Of a DNA stretch of 64,000 nucleotides, positions 49,595 through 61,540 are shown piece after piece (the stretch's first letter is position 1; each line of letters starts with the position of its first letter). The stretch covers positions 16,929,767 through 16,993,766 of the forward strand of contig NC_080051.1 in assembly GCF_026212465.1 (NCBI RefSeq). The letters run 5' to 3'. This DNA is from Amaranthus tricolor (taxonomy: Eukaryota > Streptophyta > Magnoliopsida > Caryophyllales > Amaranthaceae). Position numbers and translations under genes: made by a program. The notes below the pieces were generated by a model. The model ran no database searches and was not told where the DNA came from. It was given only the letters and a program-made list of their open reading frames with translations.

Positions 49595-50052
49595 AGGTTA
49601 ATGTTATGGCAAAGAGGGATGAGGTTGCTTGTCTGCTTTGCCCCAATTAATCCTGCAATTTTTGCCACACCAAGAACATCTCCCTTGGCTAACTGATTTG
49701 CTGAGACCAAATCAAACACCGTCTTTCCCAATAACACTTTGCAGCTAGCAATGGCAGTTCTCTTGGTGGATTCCTTTAGAGAGACATCCACCATCTGTGC
49801 CTCGCCTTGTTTACCGATGTGTGTTAATTTACATAATTGTTCAGATTCTTGAGGAGAGGATGAAAGTTGAGTTTCTGGACTTGCGGATTCATGATTACTA
49901 GCTTCTGAATCTATTGAACCTGATGATGGAGGTTCACCAAAAATGTCTGCCGGAGATGAACGTGTTCTACCGGCCGGATTGGAGGAGAACAAATGGGATT
50001 GTAAGAGGGCCGCCGGTTTCAGTGAGAGAAAGAAGAAGAGAGAGTTGAATTA
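49595..50052 (-). pseudogene. CNX3: CNX3 (MoaC) fragment: leader and first exon only
   Basis: Minus-strand sequence encodes the N-terminal half of cyclic pyranopterin monophosphate synthase accessory protein (MoaC/CNX3), a mitochondrial molybdenum-cofactor enzyme in plants. Seen: AQMVDVSLKESTKRTAIASC, KVLLGKTVFDLVSANQLAKG, DVLGVAKIAGLIGAKQT and NLIPLCHNINL. It stops at a probable donor (CT/GTCACT at 49594) at a conserved position before the THVRVDL block of the family. The second half, with the GVEMEA catalytic region, is not found in the window. Upstream the frame runs to a TAA at about 50052 without an ATG, so the normal start and presequence are lost or mutated. The fragment lies wholly within hAT-like copy 2. 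Family assignment strong; non-functional status strong. Confidence 0.88.
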
Positions 50053-50058
50053 GGGTTT
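50050..50058 (-). promoter_or_regulatory. Telo-box of the captured CNX3 5' region
   Basis: AAACCCTAA on the minus strand, in the captured leader. It supports that the host-gene promoter/5' UTR came along with the exon. Confidence 0.5.
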
Positions 50059-50990
50059 ATTGGAGCGGGATTTGGGAATGTTGCTGTTACAGGATGAAGA
50101 AAGGAACCAAAATCCTTTTTTATCAAATGACGGTGACGTGGCACGTTGTTGACCGCTGATCTGATATTAGCATTATAATCCAACGGCTAAAACACCTTAT
50201 CCGTGTGCTATCCAAATAACCAATAACATTTTGTGCAAGTAATGTATCAATTGAGTAATATATTCATCAAATTGGACAATTAGTTATCTTAATCTAAAAT
50301 AATTTATTTGAGTAATATAAATATTTTATATCAAATATTAAATATTTTTATTATTGAATTTGGTAAAATTTCATAATTTAGGCTATTTAATTCAAAGTAA
50401 CAAAAAAGGTGGAGTACTAGTTTCATTTACTACAAGTCTTTAATAGATCGAATTACGACAAGTGAATTACGATCGATTATTAATAGCCTATAAATTACTT
50501 TAGAGTATTCAATATCAGTATTAAGTAATAACTAATAAGTAATAGCATTGAATTAACTGTCAATGATAATCTGTAACTGTAACTGTAACTATAACTCTAT
50601 AAGATAGTTTGTATTAGTTTCATTCACTCCAATAGGTCTAGTTCCGAACATTATTAAGTTTTAAATTAAATACGATCAACTATTAGTGTAATAGATTTAT
50701 TATTTTAAAGTATTCAAGGTCACTAATAAGTATAAATACATAATATCATATAAAATGGTTATGATTACTTGATTAATCTAATTCACTTTATTATATATAA
50801 TAAGTTTCAATTATCAAACTTAGAAAAACAATCGATTATTAGTGTAATAGAGTAATGTATATTCTAATAGCCTATGAGATAGTTTAGATTATTCTTATTC
50901 ATTCCAACAAATCGAGTTTCGATTATCGAGTTTTAATATTTAATCAATTATCAAAATTAGCAACATGATGCATTATTAAATAATAGTCTT

Positions 50991-51078
<88 letters not shown>
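50991..51078. repeat. (AT)n microsatellite, about 88 bp
   Basis: Homologous in position to the run at 36739-36888 in hAT-like copy 1. Confidence 0.93.
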
Positions 51079-51082
<4 letters not shown>

Positions 51083-52053
51083 ATTGAAATAAATTGATCT
51101 GCCATAAAATGAGCATACATTATTAACTTATTTCGATATTGACCCGATCGATAGTTGTCCGTAACCGATAACTACTCGAAAAATAAAGCTCGAACCCGAT
51201 TTGTGCCCGAAAAAACCGAACTAATGTAAGACCGATGACAACCCGAGCTCGATTGACACGCGACCCGAATTTCAACCGATAACGAACCGGTTTGAACCCG
51301 ATAATGCGAACAACCGTTGTTAAACCGACCCATAACCAACCGATCTGACCCGAGTATGACCCGTTGTTGTATACAACCGAAAATTTACCGATTCGAAAAC
51401 CAACCGAGCCGAATTACACCCGTCCGAAATCGACCCGATGACCCGAATGAACACCTCTAGACACGGACACGACACGGGTACGGGAAAACGCCAACATAAA
51501 AATGGTAGACACGGGAACACGAAAATGGTAATATAATAAATATATCAAATTAAAGATAATTTTACAATCTTTCATTTGATATATGAAAATAAACACTTTA
51601 AAAACATAAAACTCACATAAAATACAAATAAGTATAAATAAACAACATGAGTATTTAAAAATAGTCATACAAACCAAATCAAAAAAAACCAAATAAATAG
51701 GTAAATTTAAGTTTGATCATCACACATCATCCATATGACATCCATCAACAGAGAAGGTGAGGATGTCAGTAGTGGTTGTGGCGCACATATCGAAGGAGAA
51801 GGCGGCGATGCTAGCGGCGATCACATGTGGTGGCAGACTGGCAGAGAAAGAAGAGGAAAAAAGAAAATTATTTTATTTTATTATTATTTTTTTTAATAAA
51901 ACGTGTCCTTGACTGCTTGCCGTGTCCTTGCCGTATCCGCGTGTCCAAAAAATATTAAAATATTGGACACTTCATTTGGCGTGTCGGACACGAATTTTCG
52001 TGTGTCCGTGTCCGACACGGGACACGCCAGTCTAGAGACGTGTCCGTGTATTC

Positions 52054-52869
52054 AGGTTGTTCATTATGGAAAAATGAAAAGTTATATACTCTTATACGTT
52101 TTTTTTTATAGTTTAAGGATTTGTTGATTTTCTAGGAATTTAACAAAATTGTTTGTTAGACATAGAAGGTAAACTCCAAGGAGAAATTTTTTTTCTTCGA
52201 AGTTATTTCTTTTGTCAAATTCCTAAAAATTATCTTTTCTTGTTTGGTTAAACATAGAAAATTATGATTGACATATGAGTTTAGATTTATCTATCTCTCT
52301 TTTGGTAATCACAAAATCTCATAATACACCGCCTACAGATGGTAACGGGCTGACCCAATTTCAAAAATTTAAATATTTTGTTACGACCTTATATGTATCA
52401 ATTCTGTTATTAAAATGATTAATTTCAACTTAAAGTAAATCTTTAATAGATCAATTAAAATAAAAAATTTTAGTTTTGGCCTAGGAGTGATCAACTCTGA
52501 CATTAAAGTGATTAATTTCTACTTATGAAAAGGCCAAATGGTCTCGTAACCTCTTATCTATACAATAAGTCATTTTACATAAAAAAATAAATACAAAATT
52601 AAATTATAAAAAAATTTAAAAATTAAAAAAAAATTAAAAAAGTTTATTTTATTGATATTAAAATTTTAATATTTTTGATTTTTTATAGTAATTAAGCTGC
52701 AAAAATAAATCACATGACATGTTACTCGTTACTCCTATTATCCAAGGTACTTCATTGTTTTTTTTTTAAAACATTGTTATTTCTACCTAAATCATCATTC
52801 ATCGGTATTTCTAATTCTTCTTTAAGAGAGGAAAATAATGCTCTAAAAAAACTTATTAACCCTAGTAAG
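52054..52869. other. Intergenic / promoter region upstream of the DCD gene
   Basis: AT-rich sequence without coding signal. It should include the DCD gene promoter at its 3' end. Confidence 0.4.
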
Positions 52870-53044
52870 TAGTAGCCCTACTTGCTCTCTACCTCTCCTC
52901 AAAACTAAATCGCAATTACTCCTTCCTCACCGGCACCGGCTCCCGTATTCCTTCCGCTCCGCCATTCCTTCCTCTTCGGCCACCGCTATTCTCTCCACAG
53001 TTCCCACCACTGCAGAGTTCTCTTTCTCCTCCCTTGAAGTTGAG
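52870..53044 (+). other. Probable 5' UTR exon of the DCD gene
   Basis: C/T-rich leader (CTCTCTACCTCTCC, then CACCGGCACCGGCTCCC) ending at a good donor GAG/GTATTG at 53045. The matching acceptor CCATGTAG at 54440 lies 6 bp before the ATG at 54447. The exon start is approximate. Confidence 0.55.
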
Positions 53045-54446
53045 GTATTGTATGAAGTTTCTTAATCTGATTTTTTAGCTTAATCTTAATTCTTATGTGT
53101 TCTTGATGTTGTGGACTTAGTAATATTATTTGATATATCTCATCCCTTCTTTTAATGTTGAGAGTCTATCAATCTAAATGCCGTTCAATAGACTAGAATT
53201 GCACAACACTTCCGCTGCTTTCAATACTTTCAGCAATTATTCTCATGATGAGTATTTTTCTCTTCTCAAGTCTTTGTTTTATATGATCATACCTAATCTT
53301 TGTTTTTTACTAATTACTACAGGTGAAAACTGTTATAGGTACTTTTGGTAGTAATATTGTAATTAGTTATAAGTAAGTGTTTGTGATCGTCTTAGTAGTA
53401 TAGAAGGGGACATAAGGGTGTATTAGAGTTTATGAAATTAAATGAAATAAACCAATCTTCTTCTCCTCTTCTAAATTTCTCTCCCTCTCTTTACAGTTAA
53501 GCTAAATTCTGATGGGTATTTCTATGGTTTTGTATCACTCTTGAATTTTGATTCATAGATTTATGATTGAAATTTTATGTGAGAGCAAATGTCGAGGAAA
53601 TTTAAGCTAAATTGTGATTCCAAAAAATAATTTTGTTTTTTGCTTTCTCTTTTGGTTGATTTATTTTGTTGGGAGCGTAGTTATATTTCTGGATTGTTGT
53701 CTGTAATGATGCATTCAGTCCAATTTAGGAAGTGAGGAAATGCTGTTTATTTCCTAATCAATTGTCGAGAAGACATGGAGTTTTTTTGATTGTGTATTTT
53801 TGAGTATTAAACTGATTTTTGCCTAAGGAGATGTCTGTGGAATGGTATGAGGTGGTTTACTAATGTCATTCAACCATGACACTATGTTGGAATTTTTATA
53901 ACTGAGAATGATTCTTGTCTTAAGTTGGAGAAATTATCATTTTTAGATCCTATAATTCTGAAAACAAAGAAATGCTGTAAGTGCACACATCTCTATTACC
54001 TTGATTCAAGTCTATCTTGCTCACCGCTCTTCCCTCCCTAATTTTTAGATCCCAATTCTTTAAATTTACTTTTCAACTTTTATTTATTTTCTTTGAATTC
54101 GTATACACAGATGTAGTGGACTATTTTGTGTCATTATATCTTTGGAATTTTGGATCTTTCAAGCCTTTGAAATTTTGAGGTCAATGAAAATTACATGTAG
54201 TGCATCACATCATAGTACAAGAGATTGTGGGAATTGATCAACCTAGTTGTAGGTATCAGTGGTTTCTTTGTTATTGTGAGTATTGAAGATGCATCATATT
54301 CCTTGATGCACAGCTCGAGCTAGACGAAGTCCTTTGCTTTAGTAGACTAAATAAAACAATATGTATGAAACTTCTATATTTCTCCTGTTTTGTGGTTTCA
54401 GTGTTTAAAACTTATCTTGGGTTTGATCATTGCCATGTAGGTTAAT

Positions 54447-57400
54447 ATGGTTCATAGCAGTGGAAGGAAATCCAGATCAAAAAACCAAGGTATCCAATTT
54501 GTGCCTGCTGAGCCAGTTCCTTTGATGAGTAGTCTTGATCAACTAGCTACTGTTGCTTCAGAAGGAGAGGAAGAAACAAATAATATTTCAAATAGGAAAT
54601 TGATCCAATCAAAGGAGGAACAAATGGATGTAATATTATCTGAATCATTTGATGATGGAAATTCAGAAAAGGGGCGAAATGCACATGAAGTCAATGGTAT
54701 TGAAAAAAATATTTTAACTGGGATAAATGTTGAAAAAACTGATGATGTTTTTACAGAAGGAACTATAGACAATGACAAAGACGTTAATGATAGGGGTGAC
54801 ACAGCAAATAATGTAAGTGGAGAAGTCAATAAAGAAAGAATTTATGAGGGGAAGCCAGCGGAAGATGAAGCTCCAGTGGATGGGCTTAACAACTACAATG
54901 CTAGTACTGGGGATGAAGGGGAGCATGTAAATAATTTCGAGAAAGCATCAGATGTGGATACCACATTAGTTAAAGAGCTCAAAGCAGATAAACAGGAAAA
55001 CTGTAAAGAGACTGCCGAAGCGAAAACTTCTGTAAAGGTCAATAAGAAACGAAACAAAATTCGGAAAAAAAAGGCTCTACGAACGGATGAAATATTATCT
55101 GAATCTTTTCACGATGGAAATCAAGAAAAGGGGCGAAATTCACATGAAGTCAATGATATTGAAAAAAATATCTCAACTGAGATAAATGTTGCAAGAACTA
55201 AAAATGTTTTTGCACAAGAAAGAACTATAGATGATGACAAAGATGTTAATGATGGGGGTGAGACTGCCACTAATATAAGTGGGGAAGACAATGAAGAAAG
55301 AATTAATGGGAAGCTAGAGGAAGATGCACCAGTTGAAGGGCTCGACAACAACATTGCTGTTACTGAAGATGAAAGGGAGCATGGAAACAATGTAGAGAAG
55401 GCATCAAATGCGGATGACACATTAGTTAAGGAGTGCAAAGAAGATAAACACGAAAATGGTGAAGAGACGGCTGAAGTGAAGATTTCTGTAAAGGTCAAAA
55501 AGAAACGAAATAGCAAAAAGAAGGCTCTACAAATCCTTTCAAGTGTAGCAACCATAAACAATGCTCAAAAGCCGGAGACAGAAATTGATGAATTGGCAAG
55601 TAAAGAGCCTATCAGAATTGATACGCCTATCGGAATTGACAAGATGTCTGTAGAGAAGGCATCAAATGTGGATGATGCATTAGTTAAAGAGTGCAAAGAA
55701 GATAAACATGAAAATGGTGAAGAGATTGCTGTAGTGGAGACTTCTGTAAAGGTCAATAAGAAACGAAAAAGAAATAGGAAAAAGAAGGCTCTACAAATCC
55801 TTTCAGGTGTAGTGACTATGAACAATGCTCAAAAGCCGGAGACAGGAATTGATGAATCGGCAAGTAAAGAGCCTATTAGAATTGATACGCCTATTGGAAT
55901 TGACAAGACGTCTGTAGAGAAGGCATCAAATGCGGATGGCACATTAGGTAAAGAGTGCAAAGAAGATAAACACGAAGATGGTGAAGTGACTGCTGAAGTG
56001 AAGACTTCTGTAAAGGTCAATATGAAACGAAACAGAAAGAGGAAAAAGAAGGCTCTACAAATCCTTTCAGGTGTAGTGACTATGAACAATGCTCAAAAGC
56101 CGGAGACAGGAATTGATGAATTGGCAAGTAAAGAGCCTATCAGAATTGATATGCCTATCGGAATTGACAAGACGTCTGTAGAGAAGGCATCAAATGCGGA
56201 TGACGCATTAGTTAAAGAGTGCAAAGAAGATAAACAGGAAAATGGTGAAGAGACTGCTGAAGTGAAGATTTCTGTAAAGGTCAATAAGAAACGAAACAAA
56301 ATTAAGAAAAAGAATGCTCTACAAATCCTTTCAGGTGTAGTGACTATGAACAATGCTCAAAAGCCGGAGACAGGAATTGATGAATTGGCAAGTAAAGAGC
56401 CTATCAGAATTGATATGCCTATCGGAATTGACAAGACGTCTGTAGAGAAGGCATCAAATGCGGATGACGCATTAGTTAAAGAGTGCAAAGAAGATAAACA
56501 TGAAAATGGTGAAGAGACTGCTGAAGTGAAGATTTCTGTAAAGGTCAATAAGAAACGAAACAAAATTAAGAATCAGAAGGCTCTACAAATCCTTTCAGGT
56601 GTGGCGACTATAAACAATGCTCAAAAGCTGGAGATGGGTATTGATGAATTAGCAAGTAAAGAGCCTATCAGAATTGATACGCTTGGGAAAAACAAGGATA
56701 TACACATCCTTTCAGGTATAGCGACTGTAGAGGATGCTCAAAAGCCAGGTTCAGGTAATGACAAATTGGCAAGTAAAGAGCCTATCGGAATTGACAAGCC
56801 AGCTGTGGAACATGAAGAGGTTCCCAAAGGTGCAAACAAGTCCAACCCATCGAAGGATGGTAAATCATCAGAGAAAAATGACTGCATGGGGATGATTTTC
56901 TTGTGCAATTCAGACACAAAAAAGGATTGTTATCGATACAGAGTTTTTGGGATACCTGTTCATACGAAAGATTTGGTTAACAAGGGCATGAGGCTGTTTC
57001 TGTTTGATGTTGACCTTAGAATGATGTACGGAATCTACAGGGCTTGTGGCCCAGGGTGTTTCAATATTGAACCCAGTGCTTTCAACTCACAATTTCCTTG
57101 TCAGGTTTGTCTGACTCAAGCCTCTCTTGCTTTCAATCTTTTGTACTTTGACTTCTATGTGGTCAATCAAGGATGTTAGTTAGAGAAGTTGCTGTAGAAT
57201 GAAAATTTGAAATTCTAATTGTAATTGGTCGAGTCAGAACTTATTTGGTTGCAGTGGAATGTGGTTGATATTTTGTTGGAGCTAGGTAGTAATACCATTT
57301 AGAATCTAAGTGCTAAATTAACTTTTCTGAGAGGTTCATCTGTTACGTGTAATGTTTTTGTTACAGAATTGTGCATAAATATATGTGCTGAATAATATTT

Positions 57401-60400
57401 GATTTGTAAATCCAGATTTGTTTTTTACGTAATACATTTCTTCATTCTTTAGTTCACTCCGAACCTTAGGTAAAAATAATACGCCTTTGAGTTACATGCT
57501 AGAAAATCGTTTTTTGACATCTAGGCTAACATAGATACAAAAGGCACAATCTTTTGTGCACTTTTTTACGTCTCTTTCTTTTGTGTTAGTTATTTATTTG
57601 GGAGAAAATGTTATTTTTAAAATTTGTCATACAGCAATTCGACATAAAAGGATCTATGTTTTCGAAAAGACAGAAAGAATAGGATTTGTTCTGAATTTCA
57701 AAGAGTGGAAGGGAAAAAGAAAAAATAAGGATTTGCTTAGTCTTAGAGTTTAGCCTACTTCTTTGTCGTCGTGTCCTCTAGCATTAGATATCTCCTTTTC
57801 TTAATTATTAATTTTCTTTTGGATTCTTCATCTTTTTTCCTCTTTTTCTAGGTTCTTCGTCTTTTTTGTTTTCTTCCTTCGACTTCATTTTTATTTTCTT
57901 TCTTTTGTTTTTCTTTCTAGATTTCCTTTTCTTTAATTTTCTATCTACTTTCTATTAGTTTTTTCTTTTAAGTTTCCTTTTAACTTAAATTTTCTTTTTT
58001 TTTTTTTTGCTTTTTTTCTTATCAATTCTTCATTTCTTTTTTTTTTTGGGCTCTTTCTCTTTTTTCTATTCTTTCCTTTGATAAAAATATGCTAACAATT
58101 AGAAAAGCAGGTCTTAGAATGTGCATTAAGATAACTACTTATGCCATTTTATGTTATATCAATGGCCTATTGCAACGCTAAGAATGTTTTAGATTTTGGA
58201 GGGTGTTTGGTAAATGACTTTTAGTTGGCTTTTGGCTTTTGGCTTGTTGGTTGGTAAAAAAACCGAAAAATGTGTTGGTAATAACTTTTCAGCCAACTTA
58301 AATAGCTTACTTATAAGCTAAAATAAAAAAGGTTGTTTGATCTTTATGTAATTATAATATAAATATCATTTTGTTACAAGTATCAAATATGCGTTAGGGC
58401 CCGCCTAAATTAAGGAGTTGATTAAGGGACAACTATTTTTGAAAGACTTGGTCTAGAAGATTATTATACATGGTAATTTTTTGGTCAGTTTGGTATTTTT
58501 CACCGTCATTGAATTCTCCTCTCTCACAAAAAAACTCATTCATCCCCTCCATCTTCATCATACAATTCCCTCTCAAATACTCAAGCATGGTAACAATTAT
58601 CATCAAATTGCTACTTTACTATTTTTCCTCTCCCTCATCTTTACGCAGTGTCATCATCAAGCTTGCAGAAAATCAAATTTGGGTTCAAATACGACAACAT
58701 TGAAAATCTACCTGTTAGATGCCATTCATTTTCATTTGAAGGAATTACAAGCTTTATGCTGTGGGGTTTTGAAAGGGAAGAATTTAGTTAGAAATTCTTT
58801 TTCAAATAAATTGTTTTCCTTAGAAATTGGGGTTCTGTAGGATCAAATTTAGGGTTTGAAATTCTTGTGAAAACGTGCCTTTTTTTAGTCTTGAAGATGA
58901 TTGTTTTGATGGAAGAGAGAAGAGCTTCATTGATTGTTGATGGATGAGAGAGAGTTGGGTGAAGAGGAAGATAGGTGGGATTGAGGAAGAATGAAAAAAT
59001 CTATTGGGAAGTATACTCCCTAGGATCCCCTAGGGTAAATATTTAATCTCTTTTTGGGAGAATAAAGTACTCCAAGAAAAATTTCTCCCTAATCCAATCA
59101 CCATATTATGTCAGAAAAATTTACCCCATTATTATTTCCCCCCTACTACTGCTGATTGAGGCTATGTGTTAAGATTTAGAATAAAAAGTGTGCCTCTCCT
59201 ACGAAATGCTCGCACTTGCTCGTTGCACTTTGTGATTAGGCTTCAGACCCTTCGCCCTGCATCTTTTAAAACTAAGTTTAAAGCATATAGAAACGCAAAA
59301 AGGTGCACTTAAGGCGCAACTGCTGCATTTTTCACATCTTCTGCTTGTTTTCAGTGCGCCTCACTTAGATGAGGTGTGTGCTTTACGCTTAGATTTTAAG
59401 ACCTCCTATCGTTTTAGTGCGCTTTGCGCCTTGTCTTTAGGAATTTCTATCATCTTAATACGTTTTTCGTCTTTTTAAACATTCAATGTACTTGATGAAA
59501 AGTTTCCTCAAGTTTTGTGGCAAAAATTTGAACCACTTAGAAATCATTTACTATAGTGTAGGAACAGCCTATCGGGAGTGAATAAGGAACCCCTATGTGC
59601 TTCTACTGCCAGCCAGTTCCGCACCTGGTTGCTTGGTAGTTTCGTGGTTCATGCTGCTAAATCTCTGAATTAGCAAAGGTGGAAATTGGATCAAAATTAA
59701 GATATGTTGGCCATTGATCTCATTATATGTGCACAGGAATGCAGGATAATTATGGCCTTCTTAATTGATGGACAGTGCATTTCTTTAGGATTGACAAGAA
59801 AAAAGCAAGTGAAATGTCAATTCTTATATTATCGTTGGGAATTTTGAGGAATTGAGTAGCCTGTGCTAGCCTCCCTTTTGAGTTGTGTTAAGCTAGGGCT
59901 CAGACTACTTAGTTTTATACCTCTATGCATCCTACTTGTGATGGAATTCGTAGTTTATATTGTTTGTTTCTCTGGAAACCTTGGTCCTTTGTGCGGATAT
60001 GTTTGATTATTTATTACAGGCCTCAATGATGCTTTGCATGCTATTCCTTGGAAATCTCGTTGACTTGTAGCTCAATCGGCTGTCAAGCAATAATTTGGCC
60101 TTCCCTATAATACATTTCTATAATTCTGCTATTATGTTGCGTAGCCTGTTTCTTTTCATGGTATCCCAAAATGGGACATGGACTTCTTTCAGCAGGATCA
60201 TAAAGGGTAGCTAATAGGCGACTGAATTCCAAATTTGCCCCTGACAGGTTCGATTTACTTATGTTATTGATTGTAAGCCATTAGCTGAGGAAATATTCAG
60301 AGAAGTTCTCAAGGAATTTCACTACACACCCACCGATTACAATTTTCCGCTGAACCAAGAGCAGGTATCATATTATTGGATAAACTTTGTGTTACTTCAT

Positions 60401-60759
60401 CCAAGTTTTAGGACTATTACTGGTCACTTTACAAATGTTTTAGAGATTTTCTTTTACCTTCTTACTTGCCTTGCCAACAGGTGGCAAACTTGTGTAAGCT
60501 TTTCCGCAAGAACAGTAAGAAATTTAAACGCACTGAAGCACCTGTTACCAGATCATCTGCAAAATCAGCAAGTGGAAACCAAGTAGCAGCTGCCGCAAGC
60601 TCATCTGCGCAGCTAGACAGGAAGAGGAAAAGGGAAGAGGATAGCCATTTAGAGCAGAAAAGAAGCAAGCTTACTTATGATCCTTCTTCTGATAGACTGT
60701 ACGCAGAGTATTACAGAGCTGCTGAAAACCATCCTCCTGCGCCTTTGTATCGTAGCTAA
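54447..60759 (+). CDS. DCD-domain (Development and Cell Death) protein with long repeat region
   Basis: 1017 aa from exons 54447-57104, 60248-60364 and 60481-60759 (stop TAA), all phase 0 with GT-AG borders. Residues 1-814 are hydrophilic and repetitive: two units of about 150 aa (near 61-215 and 215-360; SESFDDGNSEKGRN versus SESFHDGNQEKGRN), then four full 88-aa units (about 372-723) and a partial fifth. Each unit mixes acidic (KECKEDKHENGEETAEV) and basic (NKKRNKIKKKKALQILSG) stretches. The DCD domain is about 815-935 (FLCNSDTKKDCYRYRVFGIP, LFLFDVDLRMMYGIYRA, NSQFPCQ/VRFTYVIDCKPL). The C-terminus has a likely nuclear signal, DRKRKREEDSHLEQKRSK. DCD proteins respond to stress, development and cell death; the domain's biochemical role is not firmly known. 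The first ATG follows the 5' UTR intron. Confidence 0.9.
55560..56700 (+). repeat. 264-bp tandem coding repeat in the DCD gene
   Basis: Period exactly 264 bp (88 codons): AATGCTCAAAAGCCGGAGAC recurs at 55560, 55824, 56088 and 56352, with a variant at 56616. Units are highly similar, so copy number is probably still changing. The period being a multiple of three keeps the frame. Confidence 0.95.
57105..60247 (+). other. 3.1-kb intron 1 of the DCD coding region
   Basis: Splits the DCD domain after NSQFPCQ. Contents: a T/C-rich tract at 57770-58080; a GGGTGTTTGGTAAATGACTT motif at 58201, similar to MITE starts, without a clear partner; a leader-like stretch at 58500-58600; and a segment with repeated GTGCGCCT/GCGCACT words at 59190-59450. 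No intact gene was recognised. Confidence 0.6.
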
Positions 60760-61540
60760 TAGCTATTCATTCTGGGGAGCAACAGATTAACTGTCCTTGA
60801 GTGGTTTACCATATATGGCGGTTGACAGAATTTGATGGCATATCCATTTTTATTTATGGAGATTTAGTCTTTGTTCTCCATTAGCGTTGTAGGAAATGTT
60901 CATTTGTTTGTCTTTCTATATCATCTAAAAAATTTTGTTTTCGTCTTTCTAAGCCTAAATGGTAATGTTTATTCAAATTTTTGTTATGTGCCGCCCATCT
61001 TCGAAGTGATTTCGATTCACAAGTTCTCCTAAAGCTCTTGTTAATTACTTAACCTAATTTCTTTGTACATGAGGTATACAATATACTATATAAACCCCTC
61101 ATTAATTAGGGTTACCAGAGAGCAATTGCAACCACAAACACAAGATTGAAAAGTGAGCCATCAAGTGAGAAATCTTAGATTCATCTTTGTAATCTTTGTT
61201 GTTTATAGTAAAAATTATTACTCTCAGTACCAGTGGATATAGTTGTCACAATGATAACGAACAACGATAATTCTTGGTGTGTTTTTCTAATTGTTTGCAT
61301 TGAATTTATTATTGTTTCTTTATTATTCTCAATTATTGCTTCAATTGTCGCACAACAAAAGATGGAGATTCATCGGCCATGGAGGAGCACAAGAAAGAAA
61401 TTTTTTTTTCAAGTATCAAGCTCGTGATACTATAATAAGACTGATTGAGTATAATATTATTAAATGAATTAATTAAAATGCTTAGCTTTACACTATAAAA
61501 AAGATAAATATTACAAGAAAAATGCTAATAGATTAGAATA
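60760..61540. other. 3' flank of the DCD gene
   Basis: Probable 3' UTR followed by AT-rich DNA. Small open frame at 61233-61427 has a hydrophobic stretch but no recognisable domain. Confidence 0.4.

Larger units (their letters stand above)
47661..51459. mobile_element. hAT-like non-autonomous element, copy 2 (3.8 kb), carrying a CNX3 fragment
   Basis: Perfect 8-bp TSD GACACGGA (47653-47660, 51460-51467). Ends TAGAGCTGTTCA ... TGAACACCTCTA. The first 0.43 kb (to about 48090) and last 0.4 kb (from about 51060) match copy 1 closely; the 2.9 kb between differ completely. That unique part holds the promoter, leader and exon 1 of CNX3 on minus plus other non-element sequence. This is the structure of a gene-capturing (Pack-type) transposon. 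Confidence 0.85.
47639..52053. mobile_element. Outer GACACGG-ended element, split by hAT-like copy 2
   Basis: Both ends are rich in CGGACACGG / CGTGTCCGTG in inverted arrangement: left 47644-47660, right about 51900-52050 (GTGTCCGTGTCCGACACGG near 52003). Flanks AGGTTGCA (47631) and AGGTTGTT (52054) are a possible eroded 8-bp TSD. The hAT-like copy 2 inserted into its left end. Apart from the insert, the element is about 0.6 kb. Boundaries are less certain than those of the nested element. Confidence 0.5.

Noticed and set aside
54539..56563. Series of minus-strand frames across the DCD gene
   Set aside because: Shadow frames of the plus-strand repeat exon; the 264-bp spacing simply mirrors the coding repeat.
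59190..59450. Possible SINE with GCGCCT words in DCD intron
   Set aside because: No convincing A/B box pair, tail or TSD.
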